Source: Adiantum capillus-veneris
Taxonomy: Eukaryota; Streptophyta; Polypodiopsida; Polypodiales; Pteridaceae
Reading direction: 5' to 3'
DNA: 64,000 nt
NCBI GenBank assembly: GCA_014529385.2
Contig: CM043963.1
Location: 2,607,001-2,671,000 of the forward strand
Shown here one piece after another: positions 1 through 10,545 of the stretch. Within the stretch, counting starts at the first letter, position 1. Every line of letters begins with the position of its first letter. The notes under the pieces were generated by a model, which was given only the letters and a program-made list of their open reading frames with translations, ran no database searches and was not told the origin of the DNA. Both the position numbers and the translations under genes were made by a program.

Positions 1-105
1 GGGTAGGGCAATTTGCTGGAGTACGCAAGGCCCCTAACTTAGTATATAAGTGCACCCTGGGGCCCCATTGTATAATTATTAATTCATTGCCCAGCTGGTT
101 GGTTC

Positions 106-107
<2 letters not shown>
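1..107 (+). repeat. LTR fragment, TATA region
   Basis: The first 50 bases resemble the promoter part of the LTR at 1913-3075: both share GGGTAGGG(C/T)AATTTG followed by TATATAAG, here at 43-50 and there at 2187-2219. This suggests the window opens inside a related gypsy LTR whose left part lies outside. Similarity fades after the TATA box, so the boundary is not defined. Confidence 0.45.

Positions 108-143
<36 letters not shown>
108..143. repeat. (CT)n microsatellite
   Basis: Uninterrupted CT dinucleotide run of about 36 bases. It separates the LTR-like start of the window from LINE-derived sequence. Confidence 0.95.
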
Positions 144-146
<3 letters not shown>

Positions 147-229
147 AGAAGAGCAGCAGAGACGAGATTGACCAGAGCTGATGCAGCATTAGGGAGACTT
201 GGGAGGATGTGTTCGTAGGTTCAGTTCTA

Positions 230-480
230 GGAACCTTGAACGAAGCTTTGGCTCTTTGACACTCTGTTTACTTCTGCCATGCTATACGGAGTGGAGATAT
301 GGGGACCATCAGTGGATCATCACAACAGAGTTGGCAGTACTGATGTATGGAGATGTATGGAGAGGCCCTTGGTTTCTATGATCTCCGGATGATTAGGGCT
401 AAGACCTCAGTATTGCATGAGATTATCAGGGTGGAGCTCGCTGCCCCTTCGTTAGTAGTGGATGCGGTCACTTGATTATA
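230..480 (+). pseudogene. LINE ORF2 C-terminal remnant
   Basis: Conceptual translation across two frames gives a block around MERPLVSMIS (frame 1) and MIRAKTSVLHEI...VELAAPSLVV (frame 2). A related block occurs in the LINE at 7,330-7,500 (RIERPQVYMIS, IIKAELATLPMVVEV). This region lies C-terminal to the reverse transcriptase in that LINE. A frameshift falls near 385 and several stops follow. From 481 to about 760 nothing is recognisable beyond a short AAGAG-rich patch near 530-550. Confidence 0.5.
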
Positions 481-760
481 GCACCTGGGCTCTCCCTAGA
501 CTCAGATATGCTTGCTTAGCTACCGTTGCACAAGAGAAGAGAAGAGAAGAAGGGTTGGGGGAGACAACACCAAAGACGATGCAATCCACGCTTGCTTCTT
601 TCTCAAGTGATTGGTTATGGTGGAGATAAAATACGCAGTCCAGTAGCATCTCTGAATAGTCAGTGTTCAAAAAAGAGTCAATTCATTGCATGAAAAGGAA
701 CCTCTCTCTGTCATTCATTCTCTACTGGATGAGAAGCATTTTTTTTATGATAGAGATTAA

Positions 761-1536
761 TTGTTCGTAGGGATCATCAAGCCATCAAGTGGCTCCAATC
801 TGTACCTAGTAAAAGGCTAACCCGATTGGTGATACGATCAGTCACGAAGGAAAGATCTTGACTCTCGAGTTGAGGTCCAGAGAACCCATTCAATGCACAC
901 ATGATTCAGTCACGGATGAGCACAGAAGCATGAAGATCTCTTTAGGAAGGGTAAAAAGTCTGCATTCAGGGAATAACCAATGTTTCCCCATCGTAGATCA
1001 GATCAATAATATTTGCACGCTCATTCCTTGGCAGGACACAGATTAACAGTACAAGCATTACCACGACTATCCATCAAGCATTGGTATTCCCTTTGTGGTT
1101 TGCGAGAGTCGATAGTTTCAGGTAGATAACGTCGAGTTTAGATCACATTTTTGGCAAGCACACTTTAGAAGGTTTGACACTCCGTCACACTTTTCATCTA
1201 CATTCCATTCATAGTCTTTTAGGAAGCATTGTCCCTTTCAAGACATTGGGAAAGTAAAAGATGTCTCTATGAAATAGTGGTTGAATTTGTTTCAGAGAGA
1301 TTCCCCTAGAGGAGATTCTTGAAAGAGGATGAACCCGAGATCATACACAAAGTCGAAGACATGGAGCCGGAGTAGTTTTACCTACATTGCTTTCGGCGTG
1401 GCTCAAACCTTTTTGAAGTTCAAGTATCGCGGCACCCACACAGCAGAGTGAGCGATGAAGATTTCTTTGCCGAATCCCCGGAGTTGTTGGCGAACTATAC
1501 GGAAGCTATGCAACTCAGTACCAGTACCTCACCTTG
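761..1536 (+). pseudogene. Ty3/gypsy pol 3' remnant (RNase H edge to pol end)
   Basis: Near 765-830 the translation reads DHQAIKWLQSVPSKRLTRLV, which resembles the end of gypsy RNase H (D-H-x-A-L-x-W-L ... R-L-x-R). Downstream the frame is broken by many stops. The final segment, FFAESPELLANYTEAMQLST then a stop (about 1,455-1,535), sits directly before a polypurine tract and LTR start, as expected for the C-terminus of a gypsy polyprotein. A second, independent copy of the 835-1,240 part lies at 27,086-27,480. The element is dead. Confidence 0.55.
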
Positions 1537-1548
1537 AAAAGGGGGAGA
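1537..1548 (+). promoter_or_regulatory. polypurine tract
   Basis: AAAAGGGGGAGA lies directly before TGTCATGCG, the start of an LTR. In Ty3/gypsy elements this tract primes plus-strand DNA synthesis. Its position marks 1-1548 as interior and 1549 onward as 3' LTR. Confidence 0.8.
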
Positions 1549-1912
1549 TGTCATGCGCACATCTAACCCTATTTAGCTTGTGGACAAGCTAACTACTACT
1601 TCTAGGGTTTAGGACAGCCTAGGAAGCGCCATACGTGCATGTCAAGGCACTTAGATTAGCTGCATACCCTCTGATTGCACATGAGCCAATTGTAGGCACT
1701 GGGGAGTGTTCGCATAGTCTAGCATCAATATCCCAGCCTAGGTATTTACTTGCATGTGAAGCACCTCTTATAAGTGAGTTATCAACTTATGTATAACTGA
1801 CATTTAGCCTGCATTATCAAAATCTTGGGTTTTTATTGGCATTACTCGACCCAACTTTCACTTCGTATATAAGTGACCCTAGAGGTTACTTGTCAAGCAT
1901 AAGTTAGTACCT
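1549..1912 (+). repeat. Truncated 3' LTR of gypsy family 1
   Basis: Starts TGTCATGCGCACATCTAACC right after the polypurine tract and aligns with the next LTR, which starts TGTCACGTGCACATCTAACC. A TATA-like TATATAAGTG is at about 1866. It is cut off about 40 bases after the TATA box, where the second LTR begins. Confidence 0.7.
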
Positions 1913-3075
1913 TGTCACGTGCACATCTAACCCTATGTGCATGTGGACAAGCTACTTCATGTCTAGGGTTCAGGTCAGCTTAGAAAGTGTTTTGGCACCT
2001 TTGTGAGCCTGTGCGCAAGCCGTGCATGTCTAGCACTTAGAGTAGTTGCATTTCCTCTGGTCGCACACAGCATGATCATCAGATAAAGTCAGTACCCATC
2101 AGGAGCATTTTACAGTGCATAGAATCCATTTTCCCTATTTTAGCCATTTTTCACTTATTATTATTACGTGAGTTTATTGGGAAACTGGGTAGGGTAATTT
2201 GGCTAAGCAGATATATAAGAAAAGCTAGCGCTAGCACTTTTTGGCAGAAGAGGTAGTAGATACACAACTTGCAGTGCACCTTCTCAGCAAGACCGGCGGG
2301 ACAACCTAGCGTTTTTCAGCCAACAAGATCACCTAGCGTTTTCTACAGCAGAGAGCCAGCGTTTTCTACAACAGATAGCTAGCGTTTCTGCAGCAGCAAG
2401 CTTAGCGTTTCCAGCAGTAAACCCATCAGCCTGGCGTTTTTGCATTGCAGATTTACATCAGCGTTTGCAGATTCTCGGCGACAAAACCATCATATGCATT
2501 AGCGTTTTCAGTTTTCAGCACTTAGACTCCGCAGCAGCAGCCCCAAACCTTGTAGATCTCACCTTCCCGTAGCAGATCCTCACCGCACGGTCAGATCAGC
2601 CAGAGTTTGTTGATTCAGCCCGCTATTCGCAGATTTCAGCATCTGCGTTTTCAACGCGTCGTCGTCGCATCGTCTTCTTCACCGACATAGAGTCGCTATT
2701 TAGCAAATACAAGATTTACAGATTTCAGCCCCTAGCGTTTTCAGTTTTCATCCCGTCTCGTCGCCGTCCTCATCGTCGTCGACATCGTCGGCAAGTCCAT
2801 TGCATTGTAGAGATTTGTGCAATCAATGGTAGACCGCTCTCGCCATAGAGAGTGGGGCCTTTGGAGGAGGGTTTGACAACTTTTCTGGTGTCGTATTCTT
2901 CTCTCTCTATCTCTCAGTCTCTTCACCTTCATTGACAGTCTTTACCACTTTGTTTGTGATCATTTGCACTCTCTCACTAAAGGAACTCCCTTTCGTAATT
3001 AAAAGGCACCCTTGAGCACAATTCGGAGCACTCATCTTGAGCAAAGTTCAACATTCACTTCCGCTACACCTTACA
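1913..3075 (+). repeat. Complete 5' LTR of gypsy family 1
   Basis: Runs from TGTCACG to CTTACA (TG...CA ends, 1,163 bp) and is followed after one base by an initiator-Met tRNA primer site. A TATA box TATATAAG lies at 2212-2219. Downstream of it the R/U5 part carries about ten copies of an (T)AGCGTTTT motif. No paired 3' LTR was found in the window, so the element is a 5' fragment. Confidence 0.8.
2306..2750 (+). repeat. Dispersed AGCGTTTT motif array in R/U5
   Basis: The core (T/C)AGCGTTTT or a one-base variant recurs about ten times, near 2308, 2334, 2359, 2380, 2403, 2432, 2460, 2501, 2645 and 2734. It is often followed by C(A/T)GCAG or CAGTTTTCAGC. Spacing is irregular, about 20-40 bases in the first part. 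The array would lie in the transcribed part of the LTR. Confidence 0.7.
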
Positions 3076-3076
3076 T

Positions 3077-3088
3077 TGGTATCAGAGC
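3077..3088 (+). promoter_or_regulatory. Primer binding site, initiator-Met tRNA
   Basis: TGGTATCAGAGC is complementary to the 3' end of plant initiator-Met tRNA and lies one base after the CA end of the LTR. This fixes the element's orientation as plus and its interior as starting here. Confidence 0.9.
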
Positions 3089-3326
3089 TTTGGCAGTGTT
3101 CTATATCACTCAAGGAAAGAACCACATAATTATTTTTTTTGCTTGTTGCGGTCGCACGTAACCCAAGTCCACTTGGGCTTGTCGATTCCTAATCGTGTTT
3201 TTGAAGAGTGACAGGAAACCCAAGAAAGAAGGGCTTGTCTAGCCTCCCCTTGTTTTTCTTTTCACTCATTGAGAGCGGACAGTGCACTTAGCGGCCGGCC
3301 AATCGACGTGAGGTGGGAAAAAGCAA

Positions 3327-3364
3327 CCTTGGTGTGAGCGCAAGGCCACCAAGGGGTGCGCTCA
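3327..3364 (+). other. Possible H-type RNA pseudoknot in gag leader
   Basis: Two perfectly complementary 8-base pairs are interleaved: CCTTGGTG (3327-3334) with CACCAAGG (3347-3354), and TGAGCGCA (3335-3342) with TGCGCTCA (3357-3364). The order a-b-a'-b' is that of an H-type pseudoknot, or of two mutually exclusive hairpins. It lies in the leader between primer site and gag start. Function is unknown. Confidence 0.6.
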
Positions 3365-3532
3365 TAGGAAAGAGTAGAGCTCGGGTAAGAGAAGATCCTT
3401 CTCTAACACAGATTGCAAGCTAAAGAAGAACCTCAAGAATTCAAGACCCTCAAGACCCTCAAGAACCTCAAGACACCAAGAACCACAAGAACCCAAGTTC
3501 CTCGAGAACTTAAGAACCCAAGACTTAAGTGT

Positions 3533-4930
3533 ATGGTCATCACCGGAAGCGGAATGGATACTTCTCATGGAGGTGATGAGCATGGAAGTGGCGAAGAAGA
3601 ATTTTCCCCACCAAGAGGTTTTTCTGACCCTCCCCCCTCCCCATCTACGCCAAGGATTGTACCAAATCCTATGGAGGCTTTGGTCAAGACGATGATGGAC
3701 GTGATGTTACAACATGAAGCGCAACGCGTTGCCTTGGATCGCAAGCACGAAGAAAGGCAATCTTGGATCGCGAGCGCGAAGAAAGAAAAGCAGAATTGGA
3801 TCGTGAACGCAAAGAAAGAACGACTGACTTAGAGCGTGAGCGCGAGCAAGCGTGTTTGGCGGCCGAAGAAAAAAGGGTAGCCTTGGAGTTAGAGCCTGAG
3901 GCGCAGAGAGACCAATGCATGCAAGAGTTGGTCCTACCGGTATTCACCTCGAAACCCGAGCCGGCCAAAGATGTTGGTGGTTCATCAAGTGGCGCAAGCC
4001 GAGATTCGAACTCCAACAACCCCGTCATTGAGAAGTTGACATTTAGTAAGTATGACGGTAAGATGGATGTTAGTGTTATTCATTCTTGGTTGCATCAATT
4101 TAATGCTTATTTTGCGACAACTAAGAAGATAGGGAATAGCAAGGTTTTAACGACAGCCATGTACTTTGCCGGTGATGCCATTAATTGGTACCACGTATGG
4201 CAAGAGGCATAGTTGGCCGCGCACCTAGAGGAAGCCGACGGAGACGCGTCCCTTTCCTTCAATTGGGCCGACTTCCAAGACAAGCTCAAGGCGCGGTTTA
4301 TGGCTCCTCAATATCTAGTGCGGTTGAAAGAAGATTGACGCAATCTCAAGCAGAATGGTATGCCAGTCATGTCTTTTTCTAACCGTGTTTTGCAGCTCAG
4401 CACCCAATTACGCAAATCGGATGTTGAGCGCAAAGAGGCTTTCTTTTTTGGGTTGGACGAATATATCAAGTTTGATGTAGAAGTCTTCGATCCCGCGGAT
4501 CTCAACAAGGCGGTAGCAATTGCTCTCTCCCAAGAGATGAAGCAGGGAAAGCCCAAGGAGAACAAGTCGTCTCAAAGTACCTCTCAGACTCCTCAGAACC
4601 CTCAGAACGAAAAGAATGGCAACTCTTCTAACCAATCTTCGTGTAGTCTCTCAGAAAAGAACTCGAACAATGAATCTAAGGGTAAAGCCAACACAATTGC
4701 TAAACCTAAGCTCACTCCAGATGAAAAAGAAGCACACAAGGAATTTTAGGACGATACATCACGTCAGAAGAACAAAGCATTTATTCTAAGGAAGGTCGAT
4801 GTTGTCATTGTCACATCAAGGGTCACATAAAAAGAACATGTCCTAAGATTGAATCTAACGAATCTAAGGAACCCACATCCTCTGTTAATGCCATAAATGA
4901 GAACACGAGTGTGACCCAAGTTTCATGATC
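3533..4930 (+). pseudogene. gag: Ty3/gypsy gag, decayed, with CCHC knuckle
   Basis: Gag coats element RNA in cytoplasmic particles. The first ATG-led stretch (3533) reads to 3832. The frame then changes within a charged coiled-coil-like region rich in R, E and K (about 3,720-3,890). The main frame runs 3763-4749 with in-frame stops at 4210 and 4336. The segment NWADFQDKLKARFMAPQY and the preceding WLHQFNAYF fit a retrotransposon Gag core. After another frame change a CX2CX4HX4C knuckle (C-H-C...G-H...R-T-C) lies at 4800-4841. Homology stops near 4,930: no protease or pol follows, so only LTR, leader and gag survive. Confidence 0.8.
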
Positions 4931-5104
4931 CTCCCATTGTCAGTTTTCAGTTCCTGATGGGCCTCAACTATTTACAGGTTCTATGCCTTCAGGCAGCCTT
5001 GTACTTTGCCTTTGGGCGGTTATATCAGATTTACTTCCCTGTAGATAGACACCTTTTGGGTGCTTAGAGGGGGTCAAAGTAATAGAGAATCAATGATGTG
5101 CTTC

Positions 5105-5107
<3 letters not shown>

Positions 5108-5149
<42 letters not shown>
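5108..5149. repeat. (GA)n microsatellite
   Basis: Uninterrupted GA run of about 42 bases just past the end of the gypsy gag remnant. Confidence 0.95.
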
Positions 5150-5150
<1 letters not shown>

Positions 5151-5168
5151 GATTGTCTTTTTTCTTAG

Positions 5169-5391
5169 GGGACCCAAAGCTCGGTGCAAGTACAAAAAGC
5201 TTCTTTGTTGCAGAGTGCCAGTAGAGGAAGAGAAGGTAAGATCTACATAAATCATCATTCCATTTTAGTATTTTTGATTCTCATTATGTGAGGATGAAGT
5301 ATTTAAATTGCATGTGCAGCCATTGAAGCAATGTGGGCGAAGAAGATGCAGGGCTTTAATTACTTTTATACCTTGTGGATATAGCACCAGA
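5169..5391 (+). other. Exon-like block, possible 3' end of a gene
   Basis: A pyrimidine-rich acceptor (TTTTTTCTTAG) ends at 5168. A 67-base open stretch follows to a strong donor AGAAG/GTAAG at 5235/5236. A second acceptor, CATGTGCAG, ends at 5319 and is followed by an open stretch that ends at a stop near 5,390. Joining them keeps a basic open frame. No family is recognised, and splice-like signals arise by chance, so this may not be a gene. From 5,400 to 6,430 nothing else is recognised. Confidence 0.2.
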
Positions 5392-6435
5392 TAAATATGA
5401 GGTGATTGTATTCTAAACTTCAGCAGTCACAGCATGGAGCTACTGGTGGCATTGTACAACTGTAGCTGGTGAGCTACTGATAGTTCATGTCCCTAGAAGC
5501 ATATAGCAATGAGCTGTATAATTATAATTTTTTGTGTATATGTCTTTCACAATTGTCGGCTCTGGCCTGAAAAGAGACAGGGAAATGTGCAGGAGATGGT
5601 TTGCTTGAGTCACCCTAGTGTAGAAAATCTGGAGTTTTCCATGATTACACCACTAGTGAAGAATTGTAGACTAGTCAACATGTATTTTCCCCAAGTGTAC
5701 CATTAGTAATGAATTGTGAACACCAGATGCTATGCAACAAACAGGGGAATTCTTCTTATGTATGGATGTAACCTTAAATCCCTTAGCTGCTTTGCCCTTC
5801 TGTTCATGTTAATATTTTGTGTTTTCTTTTTCCATTGTTTCCCCACCCACCTAGCAACCTAACTTCTCTCCAGGATGTCTCTAGCCGATCATTGTGTATA
5901 TAGAATAGCATGCGAGTTTAAGGATGCGTGGAGCACGCGACATTAAAGATGTTGCACATGATACACAATTAGGCTTTTGACTATCCAGTACGCTCAAAGG
6001 CATGGTTTTTTAAACCCCATTTTGTCTCTTAAGCTTCTCACCCAAATGTGGTACAGTGGTTATCCCATTCCCTGTTGAATAACAGGGTTTGAGTTCCAGA
6101 CTTGTTGAATAGATGTTTGAGGTCTCTTGGTATTGTTCCTACGACATTAGAACTTCTCTTCTTCTTTCTGCTGAAAAATTGATTTCAAATTGATTTCTCT
6201 TCTATCCATTGGGAGTGGTGCCATGGAAAAGCTAGTTGCAAAGTCGCATTGAGCCTTATTGCTTCTTTTTGTTTTAACCTTTTTTGCCCCAGCATCAGCT
6301 CTTGCCACCTTTGTCAACCAACATTGTGTGCCCTTGATTTGCATTGTGACTGAACTGCATGTGCTCCTCTTGTTTTCACATGGAAGGAAGTATTGATGAA
6401 GCTTGGTCTCCATGCTTGGTCGTGCTGGGTTGCCC

Positions 6436-6463
6436 GTGTGTGTGTGTGTGTGTGTGTGTGTGT
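6436..6463. repeat. (GT)n microsatellite
   Basis: GT run of about 28 bases just upstream of the LINE reverse transcriptase remnant. Confidence 0.95.
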
Positions 6464-6489
6464 CGGGACACCATTGTGTGAATCCACAA

Positions 6490-8390
6490 ATGTGGAGACA
6501 CCTTGGACCCAGAGAACTACAGGACCATCATGATTGGCCATACAATGGTCAAACTGTGTGGGGCAGTACTTGAGGCTGAGCTTAGTTCACATGGAGAGAC
6601 CGAGGGCCTACGGGCTCTTGGTTGGCAGGGTTTAGGCGGATCTTCTCCACCATTGACCATATCTTCGTTTTGCGTTGCCTCATCGGGAAGAAAAGGCTTT
6701 ATTGTTGCTTTGTGGATTTTCGCTTGACATAGTCCCACAGGAGAGGCTCTTTTGGCTACTTCAAAGTTTGTGGATATCATTAGATATGTATGGGCAATCT
6801 ATGCTTTTTATGAGAGAGTGACTAGGAGAGTTCATTGTCTAGGTTGCTTGTCAGAGTCTATTGCTAGCACCATTGGTGTTAAGCATGGATGCTCCCTCTC
6901 CCGGACTCTCTTTGGTTTTTGCATTGATGAGATCTCCAATTACATCTTACGAGAAAGCAAGGTAGGAGCTGACCTAGCAAGTACTCTAGTCCAAATTATG
7001 CTATATGTTGATGACATTGTGTTGATTTCAGAGTCATTAGAGGGTTGACAGAGCCATTTGAGCGCCTTGGATGAGTTTTGTACACATAGAGGACTGGCAG
7101 TGAACCTGGGGAAGACCAAGGTCGTGATCTTCCACATTGACATCAACAAGAGGACCAATCGTGGTGGTCACTTTCTACGTCTATATGGGAGTTGCCTTCA
7201 CTAGTAGACACGGACCCTTCTCCATGACACAAGTTACCATTGATAGACTTACTTGAGGGTATGTAGCTTTGATCGAGTGGAGATGTCATCAAGCACACTT
7301 TTAGGAGCTCCACACGAAGCGATGGCTATTTGATTTGGGAAGCCTTGATGAACGCAACAACAGTGTGGACACTTGAGTTGACAAATAGCCAGTGGGCACG
7401 GATCGAGAGACCACAAGTCTATATGATCTCAGGCTTGTTTCAAGGCAAGCATACATTGCCACAAGACATCATCAAGGCAGAGCTTGCTACCCTCCCCATG
7501 GTTGTGGAGGTGTCCTTCCAGATGGTTTACTTTATCTAGAGAGGAAGAGAGCTCCTTGGCGATAGACTCACCCAACGAGCATTTGAGTTAGCTATACAGA
7601 TAGGAGAGTCCTCGACTCACCCCACGTAGTAAGAGAAACATAGTGTTCCGATAGAATCTTTGGCAGCTATATATTAGACAGACTTGGATCACATCTCCCC
7701 TTCAGCGGAAGATTTCACACTACAGATATCATTTCCTTACCATATTCAAGGACGTTCATACAACAACCAAGCTATATGGACACCTACATGCCACAGCTCA
7801 TGGGTGGCGATTGGTCAGCTTAGAGTAGCATCACATAGGCTAGAGATCGAGGTGGGCGAGCTCATTTATCCCCAGGGAGCAGAGAGTCTGTTGAGTATGT
7901 AGAGAGGAGGTGGAGAGTGAGGAGCATTTTGTTTGCAGATGCAGACGTATGATGATATTAGAGACAATTATGAGTTACTATTCAGGGTCAGCCTACCCTC
8001 CGTGAAATCATGTACTCTAGAGACCAAAGACAGTTGGAGCGCTACATGCTAGAGATACAGAGGCACAAAGATACACTTTTGCAACCATCTACACATAGGC
8101 ACATGCAGGAGGGAGAAAGTCAACTTACAGATTTTTTCCAGAGGACCACCCCCCCTCCACTCCAAGATCCAACGAGGGGAGTGACTCTAGCAAACTGAGA
8201 CCAGCCAAGCCAGACGATGAGCACGTGTTATTGGATGCTAGGCACCACGACTCCACCGTAGATAGATAGAGGAGATACAGACTAGAGAGCGTCGAGTTGC
8301 TGAGGAGAGACGAGCTGAGATGTTGACTGACCCAACTGCGTTCATTCGAGCAGCCCTTGCTCTTTATCCTCCCATGTACCACATTTTACA
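6490..8390 (+). pseudogene. LINE ORF2: reverse transcriptase to C-terminus
   Basis: Reverse transcriptase for target-primed retrotransposition. In order: DPENYRTIMIGHTMVKL (6,500-6,560), an FSTIDHIF...CCFVDFR block in a shifted frame (6,640-6,720), GVKHGCSLSRTLFGF (about 6,870-6,920), and the catalytic block MLYVDDIVLISES (6,999-7,040) with both aspartates present. VNLGKTKVV follows near 7,105. A C-terminal block (RIERPQVYMIS, 7,400) and an EEHFVCRC patch (about 7,920) complete the ORF2 order. Several stops and at least four frame changes make it inactive. No endonuclease domain was seen upstream, so it is 5'-truncated. Confidence 0.85.
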
Positions 8391-8690
8391 CCCCTCTATT
8401 AGTATAGGATGGAGCTAGCTAGCTAGATGCATCTGCATGGTTGTAATACTATGAGCATATAGACATGTTAATATCCCTAGCACTATAGCTCCATTCCCTC
8501 CCCCCCCCAAAATAGATCCCATCATACACCAAGATTTTTCTTTTATTTTGTACCAGTTCAGATTGTTTTGTCTTTTTCAATAGATGGAGGACATACGCAC
8601 ATGTATACTTAATGTGTCTCAAAGGCCGACTTCGGCCTCTTATAGACGTTAAAAGTCTTTCTTTCTTTCTTTCTCTCTATCTCTCCTCTG
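8391..8690 (+). mobile_element. LINE 3' UTR and tail with hairpin
   Basis: The non-coding 3' end of the LINE. A 6-bp hairpin AGGCCG-ACTT-CGGCCT sits at 8623-8638. AGAC-GTTAAAA-GTCT and a CTTT repeat follow. A terminal hairpin plus simple-repeat tail is typical of LINEs whose own reverse transcriptase recognises the RNA 3' end. The LINE fragment at 33.4-35.1 kb ends in the same way. Confidence 0.65.
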
Positions 8691-10260
8691 CGCTAATGAG
8701 AATATTTCTAGTGTTCAATTGAAGTAGTAGATGCATGCTCACACGAAAAGGCCATTATTTACATCCAAGTGTCTTTGCAAAATAAAGGTAGCCACTAAGG
8801 AAATTTTTTGAGCGATGGCATGCTTATGTAAGATTCAATGAGCGAGCCCACCATGCGTCTTGGAAAGATAAAGTTTGCTCTTAGCTAAAATTATTCAACG
8901 CTATTTAGGCAAGGTCTTTCATAGTGATTGTGAAGAGTAAATTGTTATCAGCTAAAGCAAATTGAATTTGTTAAAGGTAACATGAAGTCAATGGTTAAGC
9001 AAAAGAATGCAAGGCTCCTTTTAAGTGGATTGACCTCATTCTTTTCTTGTTAAGGAACCAACATATTTTATCAATGGCTTAACAAATTGCTCACTAGAAG
9101 GGCATCAAGGGAGAGCAAGACTGTGCACTATCAAACAAGTGATTCATACATAAAGCACTTCATGGGCATCCTTGCCTAGCTGAGCAGCCAAGCATCCAAA
9201 GAACCACTTTCAAGAATACATTTACATACAGCTAATTCACCAAAGAAACTATGTGGCCAACATGATAAAGCCTCATTGAATCATGTCAAACTATGTTTCT
9301 TCTTAGGTGTACACTTTTCGCATTAAGTTCTCAGATAAAAATTAGCAATATTCTTCATAAATTTTGGCTTTGGAATAAAACCCTGTGGCATTGCTTCCCT
9401 CAGAAATACTTCTATGTGATCCAAGATTCTTTTTGCATGCAATTTGTGTATGGATGTGGCATCAAACTAATCAGCTTCCAATTTCCAAAAAAGCTATGTT
9501 TGAGATTAGGTAGTGAAGCATAAATGTGAATGGAAATCGGCTACAACTAATGTTGCATGGTAAGAACCGTCACAATGGGGCATAAGAAAAGGAAGATAAC
9601 AATAAAAGTTAATTGCAATACTCCAAAAACAAGAGCATAAGATGTAGCAAGAAAATCACTTTTATTTGTACTCTCCTCTAGCTTCATTCGGATGCTTATG
9701 CTTCTTTATTGAAATTGATAATGGTTCCTTGACTTTCTTAATTGATGATACCCATCATATGAATTGTTTTGTTAAGCGATCCCAATATTAGAGAGGATCT
9801 TAGTATGTGACTAATGCACAACCACTATCTACTCCCTTTACATAGTTGGCATGCAAGTTCATCCTTATTATTTACCTTCATGTTCAAATTTGAAAGGTAT
9901 TTCAAGGCACTACTTTTGAAAATAAGTGTGAATGCTCTCTACAAAAGAGGTTAACCTTGTGAAAAATAAAATCCGATTTTTTCTATGACTATGTGCCATT
10001 GAAGATGAAGCCAAATGACTTTAAGGATGCTTGCCTAAAACTCTTTCAAACTGGGAAATATGGCTCTATGAGCACATGTGCCACTAGAGGACTCATTAGT
10101 GTCTAAGGATAGAAACGTATGCTGCTCAATAGTGTGGTGATGATGATGATATGACCAACAAAATGTCAAAAGTGAATACAACATTTGTCCATCTGACTGA
10201 TCACAAGAAGTTTTAGACAGATTCTCACAATAATTCCCACATTATGACTTACCTCAACAT
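8691..10260. other. No gene recognised
   Basis: About 1.6 kb of AT-rich sequence with stops in all frames. No conserved transposon motif, tRNA or other feature was seen. It is probably old repeat debris. Confidence 0.5.
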
Positions 10261-10393
10261 CATGAGCTTCTGTGAGGGAGGCACGATATACCTAGCTAGG
10301 TACGATTGGGTGCAAGGGACTGCTGGCCCGGTGGTCCCCTGCCCCCAATCGTACCTAGCTAGATATGTTGTGCCTCCCGAACATAAGCTCATG
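10261..10393. repeat. Inverted repeat with about 59-bp arms and 15-nt loop
   Basis: Left arm 10261-10319 and right arm 10335-10393 are imperfect reverse complements, both reading CATGAGCTT(C/A)TGT... GGGAGGCAC... TAGCTAGGTACGATTGGG when the right arm is reversed. It ends ten bases before the LTR at 10403. It could be a small foldback element, a microRNA-like precursor or an LTR-flank palindrome. Confidence 0.8.
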
Positions 10394-10402
10394 AGGTTAT
10401 GC

Positions 10403-10545
10403 TGTCATGCCAAGGGTAGGATCGGGCAGGGCCAAGGGCCAAGACAAACATGTAGTCAGGGGGGTCCCTATGTTTAGCAAGCCAAGGGCTTATATAGGGC
10501 ACGGCTGGGTGGTGATGAGAAAGTTCTAGTCCCCTTTGCCTTTCA
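10403..10545 (+). repeat. Left LTR edge of element F
   Basis: TGTCATGCCAAGGGTAGG at 10403 matches 15637, and the match continues through AGTCAGGGGGGTCCCTATGT and a TATATAGGG promoter box (about 10,493) to roughly 10,545. The LTR end and a primer site were not found, so the true right edge is unknown. Confidence 0.7.
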
